Assembly (NCBI GenBank): GCA_018365455.1 | Contig: JAGZJZ010000006.1 | Coordinates: 123,251 to 187,250, forward strand | From: Clostridiales bacterium | Lineage (GTDB): Bacteria; Bacillota; Clostridia; Lachnospirales; Lachnospiraceae | Direction of reading: 5' to 3' | DNA length: 64,000 nucleotides | Part shown: in pieces, positions 9,381 to 18,369 of the stretch | Layout: every line of letters begins with the position of its first letter | Position numbering within the stretch: position 1 is the stretch's first letter | The notes under the pieces: generated by a model | Seen by the model: only the letters and a program-made list of their open reading frames with translations | Told to the model about the DNA's origin: nothing | Database searches by the model: none | Position numbers and translations under genes: made by a program

Positions 9381-11042
9381 TCACATTTCCTCCTTTTTCT
9401 TTGTTATCAACTTTTCATCCAGAAATAATATCGTCACCTGGTTTTTTATAGTCTTAGCCTGATACATCATGTTATCTGCAGCTTTAAAGAGTTCTTTTGT
9501 TTTTCCCATTCCGTATACCCCACCTATGCTTACAGAAATATGTATTTCGGGATGTCCATCCACTGCCAGAATATCTACAGAGTGTCTAATCTTCTCTAGT
9601 TTTTTCTCAAAGATATCTGCAGGTATACTGTAAAATATAATTACAAATTCATCACCGCCATAACGAATCACGGAATCTGTCTTTCTTACACATGACATTA
9701 CCGTTTGGGCAATACATTGTAACACGATATCGCCTACATAGTGGCCATGCTTGTCATTAACATTCTTAAAGTTATCTACATCTATTACTGCCATAGCCTG
9801 GATAGCTTCTGTTCCTTGAAAATGCTCGTCGTAATAACGACGATTGTAGACACTGGTTAGGGAATCAATATATAATAATTTTAAATGCCACTGTTTACCA
9901 GACAGGAAGGTGTATTTTTCATAGGAAAACAACCTATCGTAGTCTATTTTATTTCTCATATCCTGATTATTATTTTTAGCCTCTTTTTCTGATGAGATAT
10001 CCGTCAACTCCCTTTCAAGGATATCCCCGATTTCTTGCAGACACAATAAAAGTATAGGATTAAATGCACCACATTGTCCTTCTATAATCATTTTCAAAGC
10101 TTGTTGATGTGAATAAGCTCTCTTATAACATCGCTCACTGGTCAATGCGTCATATACATCAGCAAGAGCAACCACCTGGGCAGCAATGGGAATTTCTTCT
10201 CCCTTTAATCCATCCGGATAACCATTGCCATCATATCTTTCGTGATGCCACCTGCAGATTTCAGAAGCTACTTTGACAAGCAGTGCTTCTTGCTGCTCAA
10301 TTGGCAAGTTCAGTAGTATCTTGGCACCGATTGCCGAATGAGTTTTTATCACTTCAAATTCCTCGGGTGTAAGGCGTCCAGGTTTATTCAAAACTGAATC
10401 TGAAATTGAAATTTTCCCAATATCATGCAGTGCAGAAGCTGTACTTATTAAAGAAATATCAGCGTTGGACAAAGGATATTGATCTGTCCGTTGAACCAGC
10501 TGCTTGAGCAGATATTTCGTAATCGTATTGACATGCAGTATATGTAAACCACTCTCTCCATTACGAAATTCCACAATGTGAGACAGTATTGAGATCATCA
10601 GCTTATTATTTTTTTCCTGTTCATAAAATTGTTCTGCAATAATCTTTTCCAACCGCTTTTGCCGTGCATATAAAAACATCGTATTAGAAATTCGGCGCTG
10701 GACAATTGTTGAATCAAAAGGTCGGCTGATATAGTCAAAAGCCCCCAAGTCGTAGGCGCGTTTTATATTCGAGGGAGAATCGTCAGCAGAAATCATTATA
10801 ACAGCCAAAGTATCATTCCAATGGTATTTGTTTATGTAAGCTAATACTTCAAATCCATCCATTTCAGGCATCATAATATCAAGAAGCAGGAGTGAAAAAT
10901 CCGTTCTTTGTTTTGAGAGAAGTTCGATTGCTTCTAAACCGTTATCAGCCTCCGCGACATCATATTGATCTTCCAGAATATTTACTAAGAAAGCGCGATT
11001 CATTTCTGAATCGTCTACTATTAAGATTTTTTGTTTATTCAT
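9381..11042 (-). CDS. Response regulator with HD-GYP and GGDEF output domains
   Basis: 553 residues. The N-terminal receiver (KILIVDDSEMNR, phospho-Asp in LLLLDIMMPEMDG) is followed by an HD-GYP phosphodiesterase domain (ALHDIGKIS, HHERYDGNGYPDG, LADVYDALTS) and a C-terminal GGDEF domain with an intact YGGDEF. The protein could therefore both break down and make cyclic-di-GMP, with the balance set by phosphorylation. It is the first gene of the relay operon and is divergent from the double-GntR gene. Confidence 0.93.
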   Translation of the reverse strand: MNKQKILIVDDSEMNRAFLVNILEDQYDVAEADNGLEAIELLSKQRTDFSLLLLDIMMPEMDGFEVLAYINKYHWNDTLAVIMISADDSPSNIKRAYDLGAFDYISRPFDSTIVQRRISNTMFLYARQKRLEKIIAEQFYEQEKNNKLMISILSHIVEFRNGESGLHILHVNTITKYLLKQLVQRTDQYPLSNADISLISTASALHDIGKISISDSVLNKPGRLTPEEFEVIKTHSAIGAKILLNLPIEQQEALLVKVASEICRWHHERYDGNGYPDGLKGEEIPIAAQVVALADVYDALTSERCYKRAYSHQQALKMIIEGQCGAFNPILLLCLQEIGDILERELTDISSEKEAKNNNQDMRNKIDYDRLFSYEKYTFLSGKQWHLKLLYIDSLTSVYNRRYYDEHFQGTEAIQAMAVIDVDNFKNVNDKHGHYVGDIVLQCIAQTVMSCVRKTDSVIRYGGDEFVIIFYSIPADIFEKKLEKIRHSVDILAVDGHPEIHISVSIGGVYGMGKTKELFKAADNMMYQAKTIKNQVTILFLDEKLITKKKEEM

Positions 11043-11201
11043 AACTTATCTCTTTTCTAACAATTTTACGGTTCTATTATAAATGTTACCATTACAATTT
11101 TTCAATAACCATATTGGACAGGTGTACAAATAGGTTTGCAATTTTTGATGCTGACAACAAAGATTCTTTATGATATAATTCAAGCTTATAGGAGATGTGT
11201 T

Positions 11202-12662
11202 ATGAAACCACAAGAAACTAAATTTACGTTTGTATATAAAGAAATTAGACAGTGTATTTTGGATGGTCATGTACTTCCTGGGAGTTCCTTGCAATCCTCA
11301 AGAATGTTATGCGATCAATTTCATGTAAGCAGATATACGATTAACCGTGTCTTCGATGCATTGCGTAAAGAAGGACTGATCGAGATTAAGCCTCGTCTTG
11401 CACCAATCGTTGTTTCAAGAAAAGATACGACAAAATCAACGGATTCTCTTTCTGACATTTTGAAGCAAAAAGATAGTATTTTGCAGGTATATCAGACTTT
11501 TGCCCTTATAATGCCTTCCATTCAGGTTTTTGCTTCACAAGACTGCGATATAGAGATAATGCCTCACTATAAGAAAGCTATGAAAGTATCACGTTTAGGT
11601 CTTTCTGCGGGCGGGTGGCGCCCTCCTGCTAATTTGGGTTACGATATAATAAAAGCAGGTGGTAATTCCCTATTAGGCGAACTCTACTCCACATTTGTTC
11701 TTTACAATAAGCTAACATTTTTTACAGAAGAGTGTCCCTATTTTTCTAAACAATTTTTACAGGGTCCTGTGTCTGTGACCGGAACTATTATAGATATATT
11801 AAAAGGCAAAGATCCATCCATTAAGTACAAAAAATTATCAAATATGTATCAAAAACTTACGGACTCCATTGAAAGCACATTAAAATATTTATCAGACACG
11901 ACTCCCAAATGTCCTCCGCAAACCGGTATGTTGTTTACGTGGAATCCAATGCGTGGTCACGATTACCATCACTCAAAAATTGTTGATGACTTGAATTTAA
12001 AAATTGGTCTTGGAGAATATTCTGTTGGAATGTATCTACCATACGAAAAGCAGTTAGCAAGCCAATACGGTGTCTCAGTCTCAACAATCAGAAAGGCATT
12101 ATGTGAACTTAGTCAAAGAGGTTTTGTAAAAACATTAAATGGGAAAGGTACTATTGTTATAGAGCCAGATGATACCAGAATTCATCAACTTGCTCTTAAT
12201 TCTGGATATGCAGAAAAGGCATATCGCTATCTTCATGCCCTGCAGTTAATGGTATTAATCATTCATCCGGCTGCTCTAGACGCAGCCCCACGGTTTACCA
12301 GAAGTGAATTGGACGAGTTAGCAGAAAAATTTACGTCTCCAGGTTCCATTTATTTAGCAGATATTATAAAATCCATATTAAAGCATACCACTTTAGAACC
12401 ATTTTATGTTATTTTATCTGAAACCTGTCGACTTCTTGAATGGGGACATCATTTCACTTATTACAAGTCCAGGAGACATTCACTTTCACATCTTAATAAA
12501 CAAGTCATTACAGCACTGCAGCAGTTAAGTGAAGGTAATAGGAGTTCCTTTGCAGATGGTATAGCAGATTGCTACCGTTACATTTTAGTCCGTGCAAAGA
12601 AAAATATGTTAGAAAAATATAAATTTAACACAGCTAATATTCGCGTTCCAGAGAAATACTAA
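11202..12662 (+). CDS. GntR-type regulator with two winged-helix segments
   Basis: 487 residues. Two separate GntR DNA-binding segments are visible: residues about 5-75 (KEIRQCILDGHVLPGSSL, then CDQFHVSRYTINRVFDALRK) and about 265-325 (LPYEKQLASQYGVSVSTIRK, then KTLNGKGTIVIE). The rest is mostly helical with no recognised ligand domain. ATG at 11202 is chosen because AGGAGATGTGTT precedes it; a longer frame from 11136 lacks a ribosome site. GntR proteins normally carry one such segment and dimerise, so this layout is unusual. Target genes are unknown; the divergent c-di-GMP relay is a candidate. Confidence 0.8.
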   Translation: MKPQETKFTFVYKEIRQCILDGHVLPGSSLQSSRMLCDQFHVSRYTINRVFDALRKEGLIEIKPRLAPIVVSRKDTTKSTDSLSDILKQKDSILQVYQTFALIMPSIQVFASQDCDIEIMPHYKKAMKVSRLGLSAGGWRPPANLGYDIIKAGGNSLLGELYSTFVLYNKLTFFTEECPYFSKQFLQGPVSVTGTIIDILKGKDPSIKYKKLSNMYQKLTDSIESTLKYLSDTTPKCPPQTGMLFTWNPMRGHDYHHSKIVDDLNLKIGLGEYSVGMYLPYEKQLASQYGVSVSTIRKALCELSQRGFVKTLNGKGTIVIEPDDTRIHQLALNSGYAEKAYRYLHALQLMVLIIHPAALDAAPRFTRSELDELAEKFTSPGSIYLADIIKSILKHTTLEPFYVILSETCRLLEWGHHFTYYKSRRHSLSHLNKQVITALQQLSEGNRSSFADGIADCYRYILVRAKKNMLEKYKFNTANIRVPEKY

Positions 12663-12735
12663 GGTGTGTATACATACCTGCTCCAAACCATATGTGCAAA
12701 CACACTCTATCAATTGTGAAAGGAAAAATCTTATT

Positions 12736-13410
12736 ATGAAATGCCCAAACTGCGGGGCGGCACTGGATGATTCTGTGGCGAAATGCCCTTACTGCGGCTC
12801 CACTAACTTCCCCGGCGCCGAAAAAGAATATATGAAGGAGCTTCATGAACTCCATAAAGATCTAGAAAAATTAGAAGAAGTCCCCATGGACTGCTTTGAA
12901 GATTCTGTCAAAAAAGAATCTGCACGTGCAGGAAAACGCATTGGTATTTCTCTGCTGATAACCGTCCTGGTGGCACTTGGAATCTTTATACTCTTCCGGT
13001 TCAATGACTTCCAGCTGCAAAAGCAGGACGCCGCGCAGACTGCCTGGGAACGCACTGCATTTCCAAAAATGGATGCCTGGTATGAGAAAGAAGATTACGA
13101 TGCCATACTGGACTACATTCTGACAGATCCTGAGACACAGAAATATTCTATTTACAACTGGAAGCATTCTGACTTTATCTGGGCATATGCGGATTATCTC
13201 ATAATTATTAATCCGGAGCAGAACAGTGAAAAAGATATAATGACAGCTATGACTTCACTCCTGATCATGACCCGCCTGGATAATATGCGCCAGGAGGATT
13301 CAGCGAAAGTAAAAACATACCGGAAAGAAGCCGAGCAGATTTTAAACGAACGCTATAACATGACCTTAGACCAATTACAAAAAAACTATGAGGAGGCGGT
13401 AAAAAAATGA
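12736..13410 (+). CDS. Zinc-ribbon membrane protein, function unknown
   Basis: About 224 residues. The N-terminus is a double-CxxC zinc ribbon (CPNCG, then CPYCG 15 residues later). A charged helical stretch and one membrane helix (ISLLITVLVALGIFILFRF) follow, then a helical extracytoplasmic or lumenal part. ATG at 12736 is preferred, with GAAAGGA upstream. Its stop overlaps the next start by four bases (ATGA), so it is translated with that gene. No function can be assigned. Confidence 0.75.
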   Translation: MKCPNCGAALDDSVAKCPYCGSTNFPGAEKEYMKELHELHKDLEKLEEVPMDCFEDSVKKESARAGKRIGISLLITVLVALGIFILFRFNDFQLQKQDAAQTAWERTAFPKMDAWYEKEDYDAILDYILTDPETQKYSIYNWKHSDFIWAYADYLIIINPEQNSEKDIMTAMTSLLIMTRLDNMRQEDSAKVKTYRKEAEQILNERYNMTLDQLQKNYEEAVKK

Positions 13411-14153
13411 AATGTACATTCTGCGGAGGTCCATTAACCTTAAAGGATGAAAAATGTCCTTATTGCGGTGCCCCAAATCCTGATATTCTAAAGCACCGCT
13501 CTGATATGAAGCATTATCAGTCAGAATTTAAAAAAACACAGGATGACGTTTATACCACAACTCATAAATTTACGAGTTTCAGTGTCCGCACAAGCATCAT
13601 CGCTTTTCTGGTCATCCTCAATGTTGCCGCTTTGGTCCTGATCGGGTCCGCGTGGCCCATCTACAAAAGCGTCACCAAAAGCACGTTACATAAAAATGAA
13701 GCTGTACATAAAAAAGCCATGGACGATCTAATCAAAGATGAAAAGTATATAGAACTAAATGCTTACTTTAATTCAAACAATTTGTACCTGGGTGACGAAT
13801 TTGATACTTACACAGCAATTACAAGGGTGTCAGATAGTTATAACAGCATTTTCAACTCGATTAATTCCATGATCAATCCGGAGCTTTCCAGCAGCTGGTC
13901 TCCAAGATATCTGGTTTCCAGCCTCTCTTCCTACTATGAAACCATATCGGGAGAATATTTTTTATATGAGGGAAAATACCTGAATGAACATTTTGCTGCA
14001 TTAGATGATATTGATCAGAAGATCCGGCTGCTGCTGACCTCTTTCTGTAAACTGACGAAGGAAGATCTGAGTACGCTCCCCAATCTTTCCGCAAATGGAA
14101 TCCAAGACTTATTGGAAAGGAGATTAGACATCCATGAAGAAGAAACGAATTAG
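13407..14153 (+). CDS. Second zinc-ribbon membrane protein, function unknown
   Basis: 248 residues with the same plan as the previous protein: an N-terminal zinc ribbon (CTFCG, CPYCG), a charged helix, one membrane helix (IIAFLVILNVAALVLIGSAW) and a C-terminal helical domain. The two share layout more than sequence and may be old paralogs acting as partners. It overlaps the upstream gene by four bases and the downstream gene by 20 bases. Function unknown. Confidence 0.75.
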   Translation: MKCTFCGGPLTLKDEKCPYCGAPNPDILKHRSDMKHYQSEFKKTQDDVYTTTHKFTSFSVRTSIIAFLVILNVAALVLIGSAWPIYKSVTKSTLHKNEAVHKKAMDDLIKDEKYIELNAYFNSNNLYLGDEFDTYTAITRVSDSYNSIFNSINSMINPELSSSWSPRYLVSSLSSYYETISGEYFLYEGKYLNEHFAALDDIDQKIRLLLTSFCKLTKEDLSTLPNLSANGIQDLLERRLDIHEEETN

Positions 14154-14541
14154 CATATCGGGTATCCTGATTATCATACTGACGATCCTGTTTGTCTTTT
14201 TGCTCCTTATGGGTATCACACGGCTTAAAGAAGAATTCCGGGGTTATACAAAATATGACGAGCAGTCTTTTGCGTCAGATCTCAAATACCAGGATTATGT
14301 ATCCATACTGCGAAAAACAGCCCAAAATGAAGCCCAGGGTGCCAAATCAAATGAAATTCTTGAAGAATATTATGCGCTTGGGCACTACTATGAGGCTGCT
14401 GTTCATTACAAAATTTATAAAGACAGCAACTATACAGAAAAAGCTGCTGCATATAAAGCAGTCATGGATGAGGAAGAAAAGAAAATGGGACAGCTCCAGT
14501 CTGAAATACCAGATATGCTGGAAATACTTTTCAACCAATAA
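14134..14541 (+). CDS. Small single-pass membrane protein, function unknown
   Basis: 135 residues: a basic start (MKKKRISISG), one hydrophobic helix (ILIIILTILFVFLLLMGI) and a charged helical C-terminal part rich in Tyr, Lys and Glu. It lacks the zinc ribbon of its two upstream neighbours but resembles their C-terminal parts in character. It is the last gene of the three-gene operon, which ends in a clear terminator 14 bases later. Confidence 0.7.
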   Translation: MKKKRISISGILIIILTILFVFLLLMGITRLKEEFRGYTKYDEQSFASDLKYQDYVSILRKTAQNEAQGAKSNEILEEYYALGHYYEAAVHYKIYKDSNYTEKAAAYKAVMDEEEKKMGQLQSEIPDMLEILFNQ

Positions 14542-14554
14542 ATACGTTGATTCA

Positions 14555-14599
14555 AAAAACGCCTGTAATGAGATAAAGCTCTCAAGTACAGGCGTTTTT
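14555..14599. terminator. Bidirectional Rho-independent terminator
   Basis: Arms AAAAACGCCTGTA (14555-14567) and TACAGGCGTTTTT (14587-14599) form a 13-bp stem around a 19-base loop, with T-runs on either strand. It lies between the convergent zinc-ribbon operon and the pxp operon and can stop both. Confidence 0.9.
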
Positions 14600-14628
14600 A
14601 ACAATTATCAATGAATATTCTATTACGC

Positions 14629-15396
14629 TTATACAATCTCATCCAGCGGGCTGATTTCCACGCCTTCCTCTATCAATGTTTTACGGATCTTCTCTACAAA
14701 TGCCAGGGCTTTTTCCCCATCCCCGTGGACACATACAGAGTCCGCTTTAATCGGGATATCTTTTCCGGTAATCGCAGTGACCTTTCCTTCTTTTACCATA
14801 CGGACAACTCTTGCAATCGCTTCTTCTTCATCCGTAATCATAGAGCCTTCTTTTCTCCGGTTAACCAAAGTTCCATCCTCTTCATAAGCACGGTCTGCAA
14901 ATACTTCCAGTGCAGTACGAAGCCCGCAGTCTACAGCTGCCTTAGCCAGCTCTCCGCCGGACAATGCCAGGACAATCAGATTCTTGTCAAACTCATAAAT
15001 TGCTTCGCAGATACCCTTTGCAAGCTCATAATCCTTTGCTGCCATATTATAAAGTGCTCCATGGGGTTTTACATGCTGCAGACTGATCCCCTGAGCTTTA
15101 CAGATTCCAGCCAATGCTCCGATCTGATAAAGCGTATAAGCTTTTGCTTCCCCCGGCGTGATATCCATGACACGTCTGCCAAATCCCATTAGATCCGGCA
15201 GTCCCGGATGTGCACCAACCCGCACCCCTTCTTTTTTCGAGATCGCCGCTGTCTTCTCCATAACAACAGGATCAGAAGCATGATAACCACATGCCACATT
15301 TGCTGATGTAATAAATGGAATCACACGATCATCCATTCCAATTGTATAGTTCCCAAAGCTTTCGCCCAGATCACTGTTTAAATCAACTTTATACAT
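14629..15396 (-). CDS. pxpA: 5-oxoprolinase subunit A (LamB/YcsF family)
   Basis: 255 residues starting MYKVDLNSDLGESFGNY, the typical start of this family. PxpA works with PxpB and PxpC to open 5-oxoproline (pyroglutamate) to glutamate using ATP. Conserved stretches include NVACGYHASDP, GAHPGLPD and KPHGALYN. ATG at 15396 is chosen over the longer frame because AAAGGAG precedes it. It is the last gene of the operon, 108 bp after the biotin carboxylase; the gap holds a small hairpin (ACTAGTG/CACTAGT). Confidence 0.9.
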   Translation of the reverse strand: MYKVDLNSDLGESFGNYTIGMDDRVIPFITSANVACGYHASDPVVMEKTAAISKKEGVRVGAHPGLPDLMGFGRRVMDITPGEAKAYTLYQIGALAGICKAQGISLQHVKPHGALYNMAAKDYELAKGICEAIYEFDKNLIVLALSGGELAKAAVDCGLRTALEVFADRAYEEDGTLVNRRKEGSMITDEEEAIARVVRMVKEGKVTAITGKDIPIKADSVCVHGDGEKALAFVEKIRKTLIEEGVEISPLDEIV

Positions 15397-15504
15397 AATT
15401 AACTCCTTTCTTTCTGGTACAGCATTGCTCAAATAATTGAGTCATACGCACCGGATTAATACTTTACTAGTGAAGACTGGCACTAGTGCCTCCCGGCGCA
15501 AGTT

Positions 15505-16854
15505 TCACGATCCCAGTTTCATCAACTGTTCAATAAAACCGGTATCCGCTTTTCCTTCGCAAAATGTAGGATGCTTCAGAATCTGATACTGAAAATCAAT
15601 GTTTGTCTCGATTCCCATGATCACCATTTCATCCAGCGCAGACCGCATCTTCTGCAATGCCGCTTCCCTGTCTGGTGCATGTACGATGACCTTGGCGATC
15701 ATGGAATCATATTCTGACGGTATGCGGTATCCGGTATAAAGCCCGGTATCCACCCGTACTCCATTTCCCGCCGGAAGATGCATATGTTTAATCACACCCG
15801 GACTTGGCATAAAGTTCTTCTCCGGAATTTCTGCATTAATCCGGCACTCAATGGCATGGCCGCGAATAAGGATATCGCTTTGGCTAAAGCTCAATTTTTC
15901 TCCCATAGCAATACGGATCTGTTCTATAATTAAATCCGTACCGGTAACCATCTCAGTAACACCATGCTCTACCTGAATACGGGTATTCATTTCCATAAAG
16001 AAAAAGTTGCCTTTTGGATCTACAATAAACTCAATTGTTCCTGCATTTGTATAATTTACAGTTTTCGCCGCCAGAATCGCATAGCGGTTCATTTCCTCAC
16101 GCATTTCCTCAGAAATAGCAGGTGATGGCGATTCTTCAATCAGCTTCTGATGGTTTCTCTGTACCGAGCAGTCACGTTCTCCCAGGGCTGCCACATTTTT
16201 ATATGCATCCGCAATAATCTGTATTTCAACATGTCTCGGATTCTCAATAAAACGTTCAATATACATGGTATCGTCGCCAAATGCATTGGCGGATTCCCTC
16301 TGTGCCATATTAAATTGAAATTCAAATTCATCTTCATTCTTAGCAACGCGCATCCCTTTGCCGCCGCCGCCGGAAGATGCTTTAATCATAACCGGATAGC
16401 CGATTTCTTTTGCAATCTTTGTACCTGTCTCAGCATCATAAACAGGTTCCTTCGTACCGGGAACAACCGGTACTCCGGCATCCATCATGGTCTTTCTGGC
16501 ATGGGATTTATTCCCCATACTGTCAATTACTTCAGCGGATGGTCCGATAAAAGTGATTCCATTGGCATCACACATCCGTACAAACTCACTGTTCTCAGAT
16601 AAAAATCCAAATCCCGGGTGTATCGCATCAGCCTCCATATTATTCGCCGCGCTGATAATGCGTTCCATATTCAAATAACTGTTCTTTGCAGGACCTTCCC
16701 CAATACAGATACGCTGGTCAGCCAGCTGTACATGAAGGCTGTCTTTGTCCTCCTTAGAATAGATCGCTACACTGCGGATGCCCAGGTTACGGCATGCCCG
16801 GATAATTCGAACTGCTATCTCACCCCGATTGGCTATTAATATTTTTTTAAACAC
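15505..16854 (-). CDS. accC: Biotin carboxylase (AccC family)
   Basis: 449 residues, the normal length for a stand-alone biotin carboxylase, which loads CO2 from bicarbonate onto the biotin of a carrier protein using ATP. The start MFKKILIANRGEIAVRI is diagnostic; the ATP-grasp glycine loop (KASSGGGGKGMR) and active-site motifs (EMNTRIQVEHGVTE) are intact. The start codon is GTG with AAGGAGG in front. It lies directly after the biotin carrier gene and among pxp genes, not with accA/accD, which points to a dedicated carboxylase rather than fatty-acid synthesis. Confidence 0.92.
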   Translation of the reverse strand: MFKKILIANRGEIAVRIIRACRNLGIRSVAIYSKEDKDSLHVQLADQRICIGEGPAKNSYLNMERIISAANNMEADAIHPGFGFLSENSEFVRMCDANGITFIGPSAEVIDSMGNKSHARKTMMDAGVPVVPGTKEPVYDAETGTKIAKEIGYPVMIKASSGGGGKGMRVAKNEDEFEFQFNMAQRESANAFGDDTMYIERFIENPRHVEIQIIADAYKNVAALGERDCSVQRNHQKLIEESPSPAISEEMREEMNRYAILAAKTVNYTNAGTIEFIVDPKGNFFFMEMNTRIQVEHGVTEMVTGTDLIIEQIRIAMGEKLSFSQSDILIRGHAIECRINAEIPEKNFMPSPGVIKHMHLPAGNGVRVDTGLYTGYRIPSEYDSMIAKVIVHAPDREAALQKMRSALDEMVIMGIETNIDFQYQILKHPTFCEGKADTGFIEQLMKLGS

Positions 16855-16875
16855 AGTCCAATCCTCCTTATATGC

Positions 16876-17310
16876 CTATAATTTTTTTACGCGGAACAGC
16901 GGCTGTCCATATTCTACCTTTTGTTCATTGCTTACTAATATCGCTTCAATCTCACAGTCAAAATCGCTCTCAATTTCATTCATCAGTTTCATTGCTTCCA
17001 GAATGCAGACTGTCTGTCCGCCTTTTACCACGTCGCCAACTTTGACAAATGCCGGTTCATCCGGTGATGCCGCCGCATAAAATGTTCCTACAATCGGAGA
17101 GGTGATAAAGCACTGCTCCTCTTCTTCTGCCTCTGCTCCGTTTTCTGCAGCTTCCACAGCCGCATAACTGACAGCCATTCCTTCCGGAACTCCAGGTCCA
17201 TATTTGATCTTGCTCATGGAAATCTTAACGTCTCCTTCTTTGATCGAAAATGTTGTCAAAGATGACTTTTCAATAATTTTTATCAAACCCTCTATCTTTT
17301 CTAAATCCAT
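16876..17310 (-). CDS. accB: Biotin carboxyl carrier protein (AccB family)
   Basis: 144 residues. The C-terminal biotinyl domain has the classic EAMKLMNEIESD motif with Lys108 as the biotin site. An Ala/Glu-rich linker precedes it and the N-terminus (DLEKIEGLIKIIEKSSLTTF) is like AccB. It shuttles carboxyl groups from the biotin carboxylase to a carboxyltransferase. The neighbours PxpB and PxpC are homologous to the carboxyltransferase part of urea carboxylase, so these may be its partners. Confidence 0.92.
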   Translation of the reverse strand: MDLEKIEGLIKIIEKSSLTTFSIKEGDVKISMSKIKYGPGVPEGMAVSYAAVEAAENGAEAEEEEQCFITSPIVGTFYAAASPDEPAFVKVGDVVKGGQTVCILEAMKLMNEIESDFDCEIEAILVSNEQKVEYGQPLFRVKKL

Positions 17311-17363
17311 CTAAATACCTCTCTCTCTTTTCCACTTATCTTATTTTACCTATCTGCTTTTAT

Positions 17364-18368
17364 CTATGAGAAGAGTTTTTCCAGCCGCTTTGCAACCAGG
17401 CGGCAGTCTAAAACCTCTTTACATGGCTTGTGTATTTCTTTTCTTAAATCATCCATTTCCTTTATCTCATCCAGATAAAGGCTCTGCGCCTCAGAAACGG
17501 TAATTGCTTGAAACCGGATCTTATGATCTGTTTTTCTTTGTACCAGCTTCGGTATATCTACAGAAGCAACCGTTGCAATCTTCGCATAACCGCCAGTAGT
17601 CTGTCTGTCAGAAAGCATAATAATCGGCTTTCCATGGGATGGTACCTGTACAGATCCCATCGTGATCCCATCCGAGATAATATCTGCTGTATCTTTATAT
17701 GCAATAAAAGGACCTTCCAAACGGCACCCCATGCGGTCAAAATCACTGGTCACTTCATATTCGCTTTCCAGAAAACTTTCCATTCCCTGCTTAGTGAAAT
17801 GACTGTCCTGGGGTCCTAGTATAACTCTTAAAACAGCATCCTCCTGGTCAAATTCATCCAAATCTAATTTTCTGGATAAAAAGTATGGAAGATACCTCCT
17901 TTTAATTCGGAATCTCACATAATCTCCAGCCTGAAGTTTCCGTCCTTTATATCCGCCTACCTGGCTTCGGATATTGGTTGAACGGCTCCCCATAATAACC
18001 GGTATATCCAGATAACTGGAAAATGCAATATACGCCCTGCTTCCTGTTCTGGCACTCTGAAATTCCAGTATATCCCCTTTATTCATATATATAGCGGTAT
18101 ACATAGGAGCCTGCTTTTTATTAATCATTGGCTGGAAATCCCCTCCGGTTATGGCAATAATCGTAGCTGAGGTAAATTCCAATGTAGGACCAATCAGAGT
18201 AATCTCAAGCGCCGCCTCATTTTCCGGATTGTCCAGAAGCAGATTGGCAATTTTAAAAGACCGTACATCCATGACGCCTGAGACGCCAAATCCCTGGCTC
18301 TGATATCCGGTTCTTCCCAAGTCCTGAACAGTTGTCAGCATGCCTGCTTTTAATACACGAAATCCCAT
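17364..18368 (-). CDS. pxpC: 5-oxoprolinase subunit C / biotin-dependent carboxyltransferase domain protein
   Basis: About 334 residues, KipA/AHS2 family. The start MGFRVLKAGMLTTVQDLGRTGYQSQGFG is typical. It pairs with PxpB; in 5-oxoprolinase the pair takes part in ATP-dependent lactam opening, and in urea amidolyase the fused homologs transfer carboxylate from biotin. ATG at 18368 follows GGAGGTGTGTAAA, in which TAA is the stop of pxpB, so the two are tightly coupled. The C-terminal 45 residues are a charged helical tail. Confidence 0.88.
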   Translation of the reverse strand: MGFRVLKAGMLTTVQDLGRTGYQSQGFGVSGVMDVRSFKIANLLLDNPENEAALEITLIGPTLEFTSATIIAITGGDFQPMINKKQAPMYTAIYMNKGDILEFQSARTGSRAYIAFSSYLDIPVIMGSRSTNIRSQVGGYKGRKLQAGDYVRFRIKRRYLPYFLSRKLDLDEFDQEDAVLRVILGPQDSHFTKQGMESFLESEYEVTSDFDRMGCRLEGPFIAYKDTADIISDGITMGSVQVPSHGKPIIMLSDRQTTGGYAKIATVASVDIPKLVQRKTDHKIRFQAITVSEAQSLYLDEIKEMDDLRKEIHKPCKEVLDCRLVAKRLEKLFS

Positions 18369-18369
18369 T

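Noticed and set aside
14611..15192. 193-codon plus-strand frame
   Set aside because: It is antisense to pxpA, whose protein is conserved throughout.
15466..15490. Hairpin ACTAGTG/CACTAGT between accC and pxpA as a terminator
   Set aside because: The 7-bp stem lacks a following T-run on the minus strand, so pxpA is probably still in the operon.
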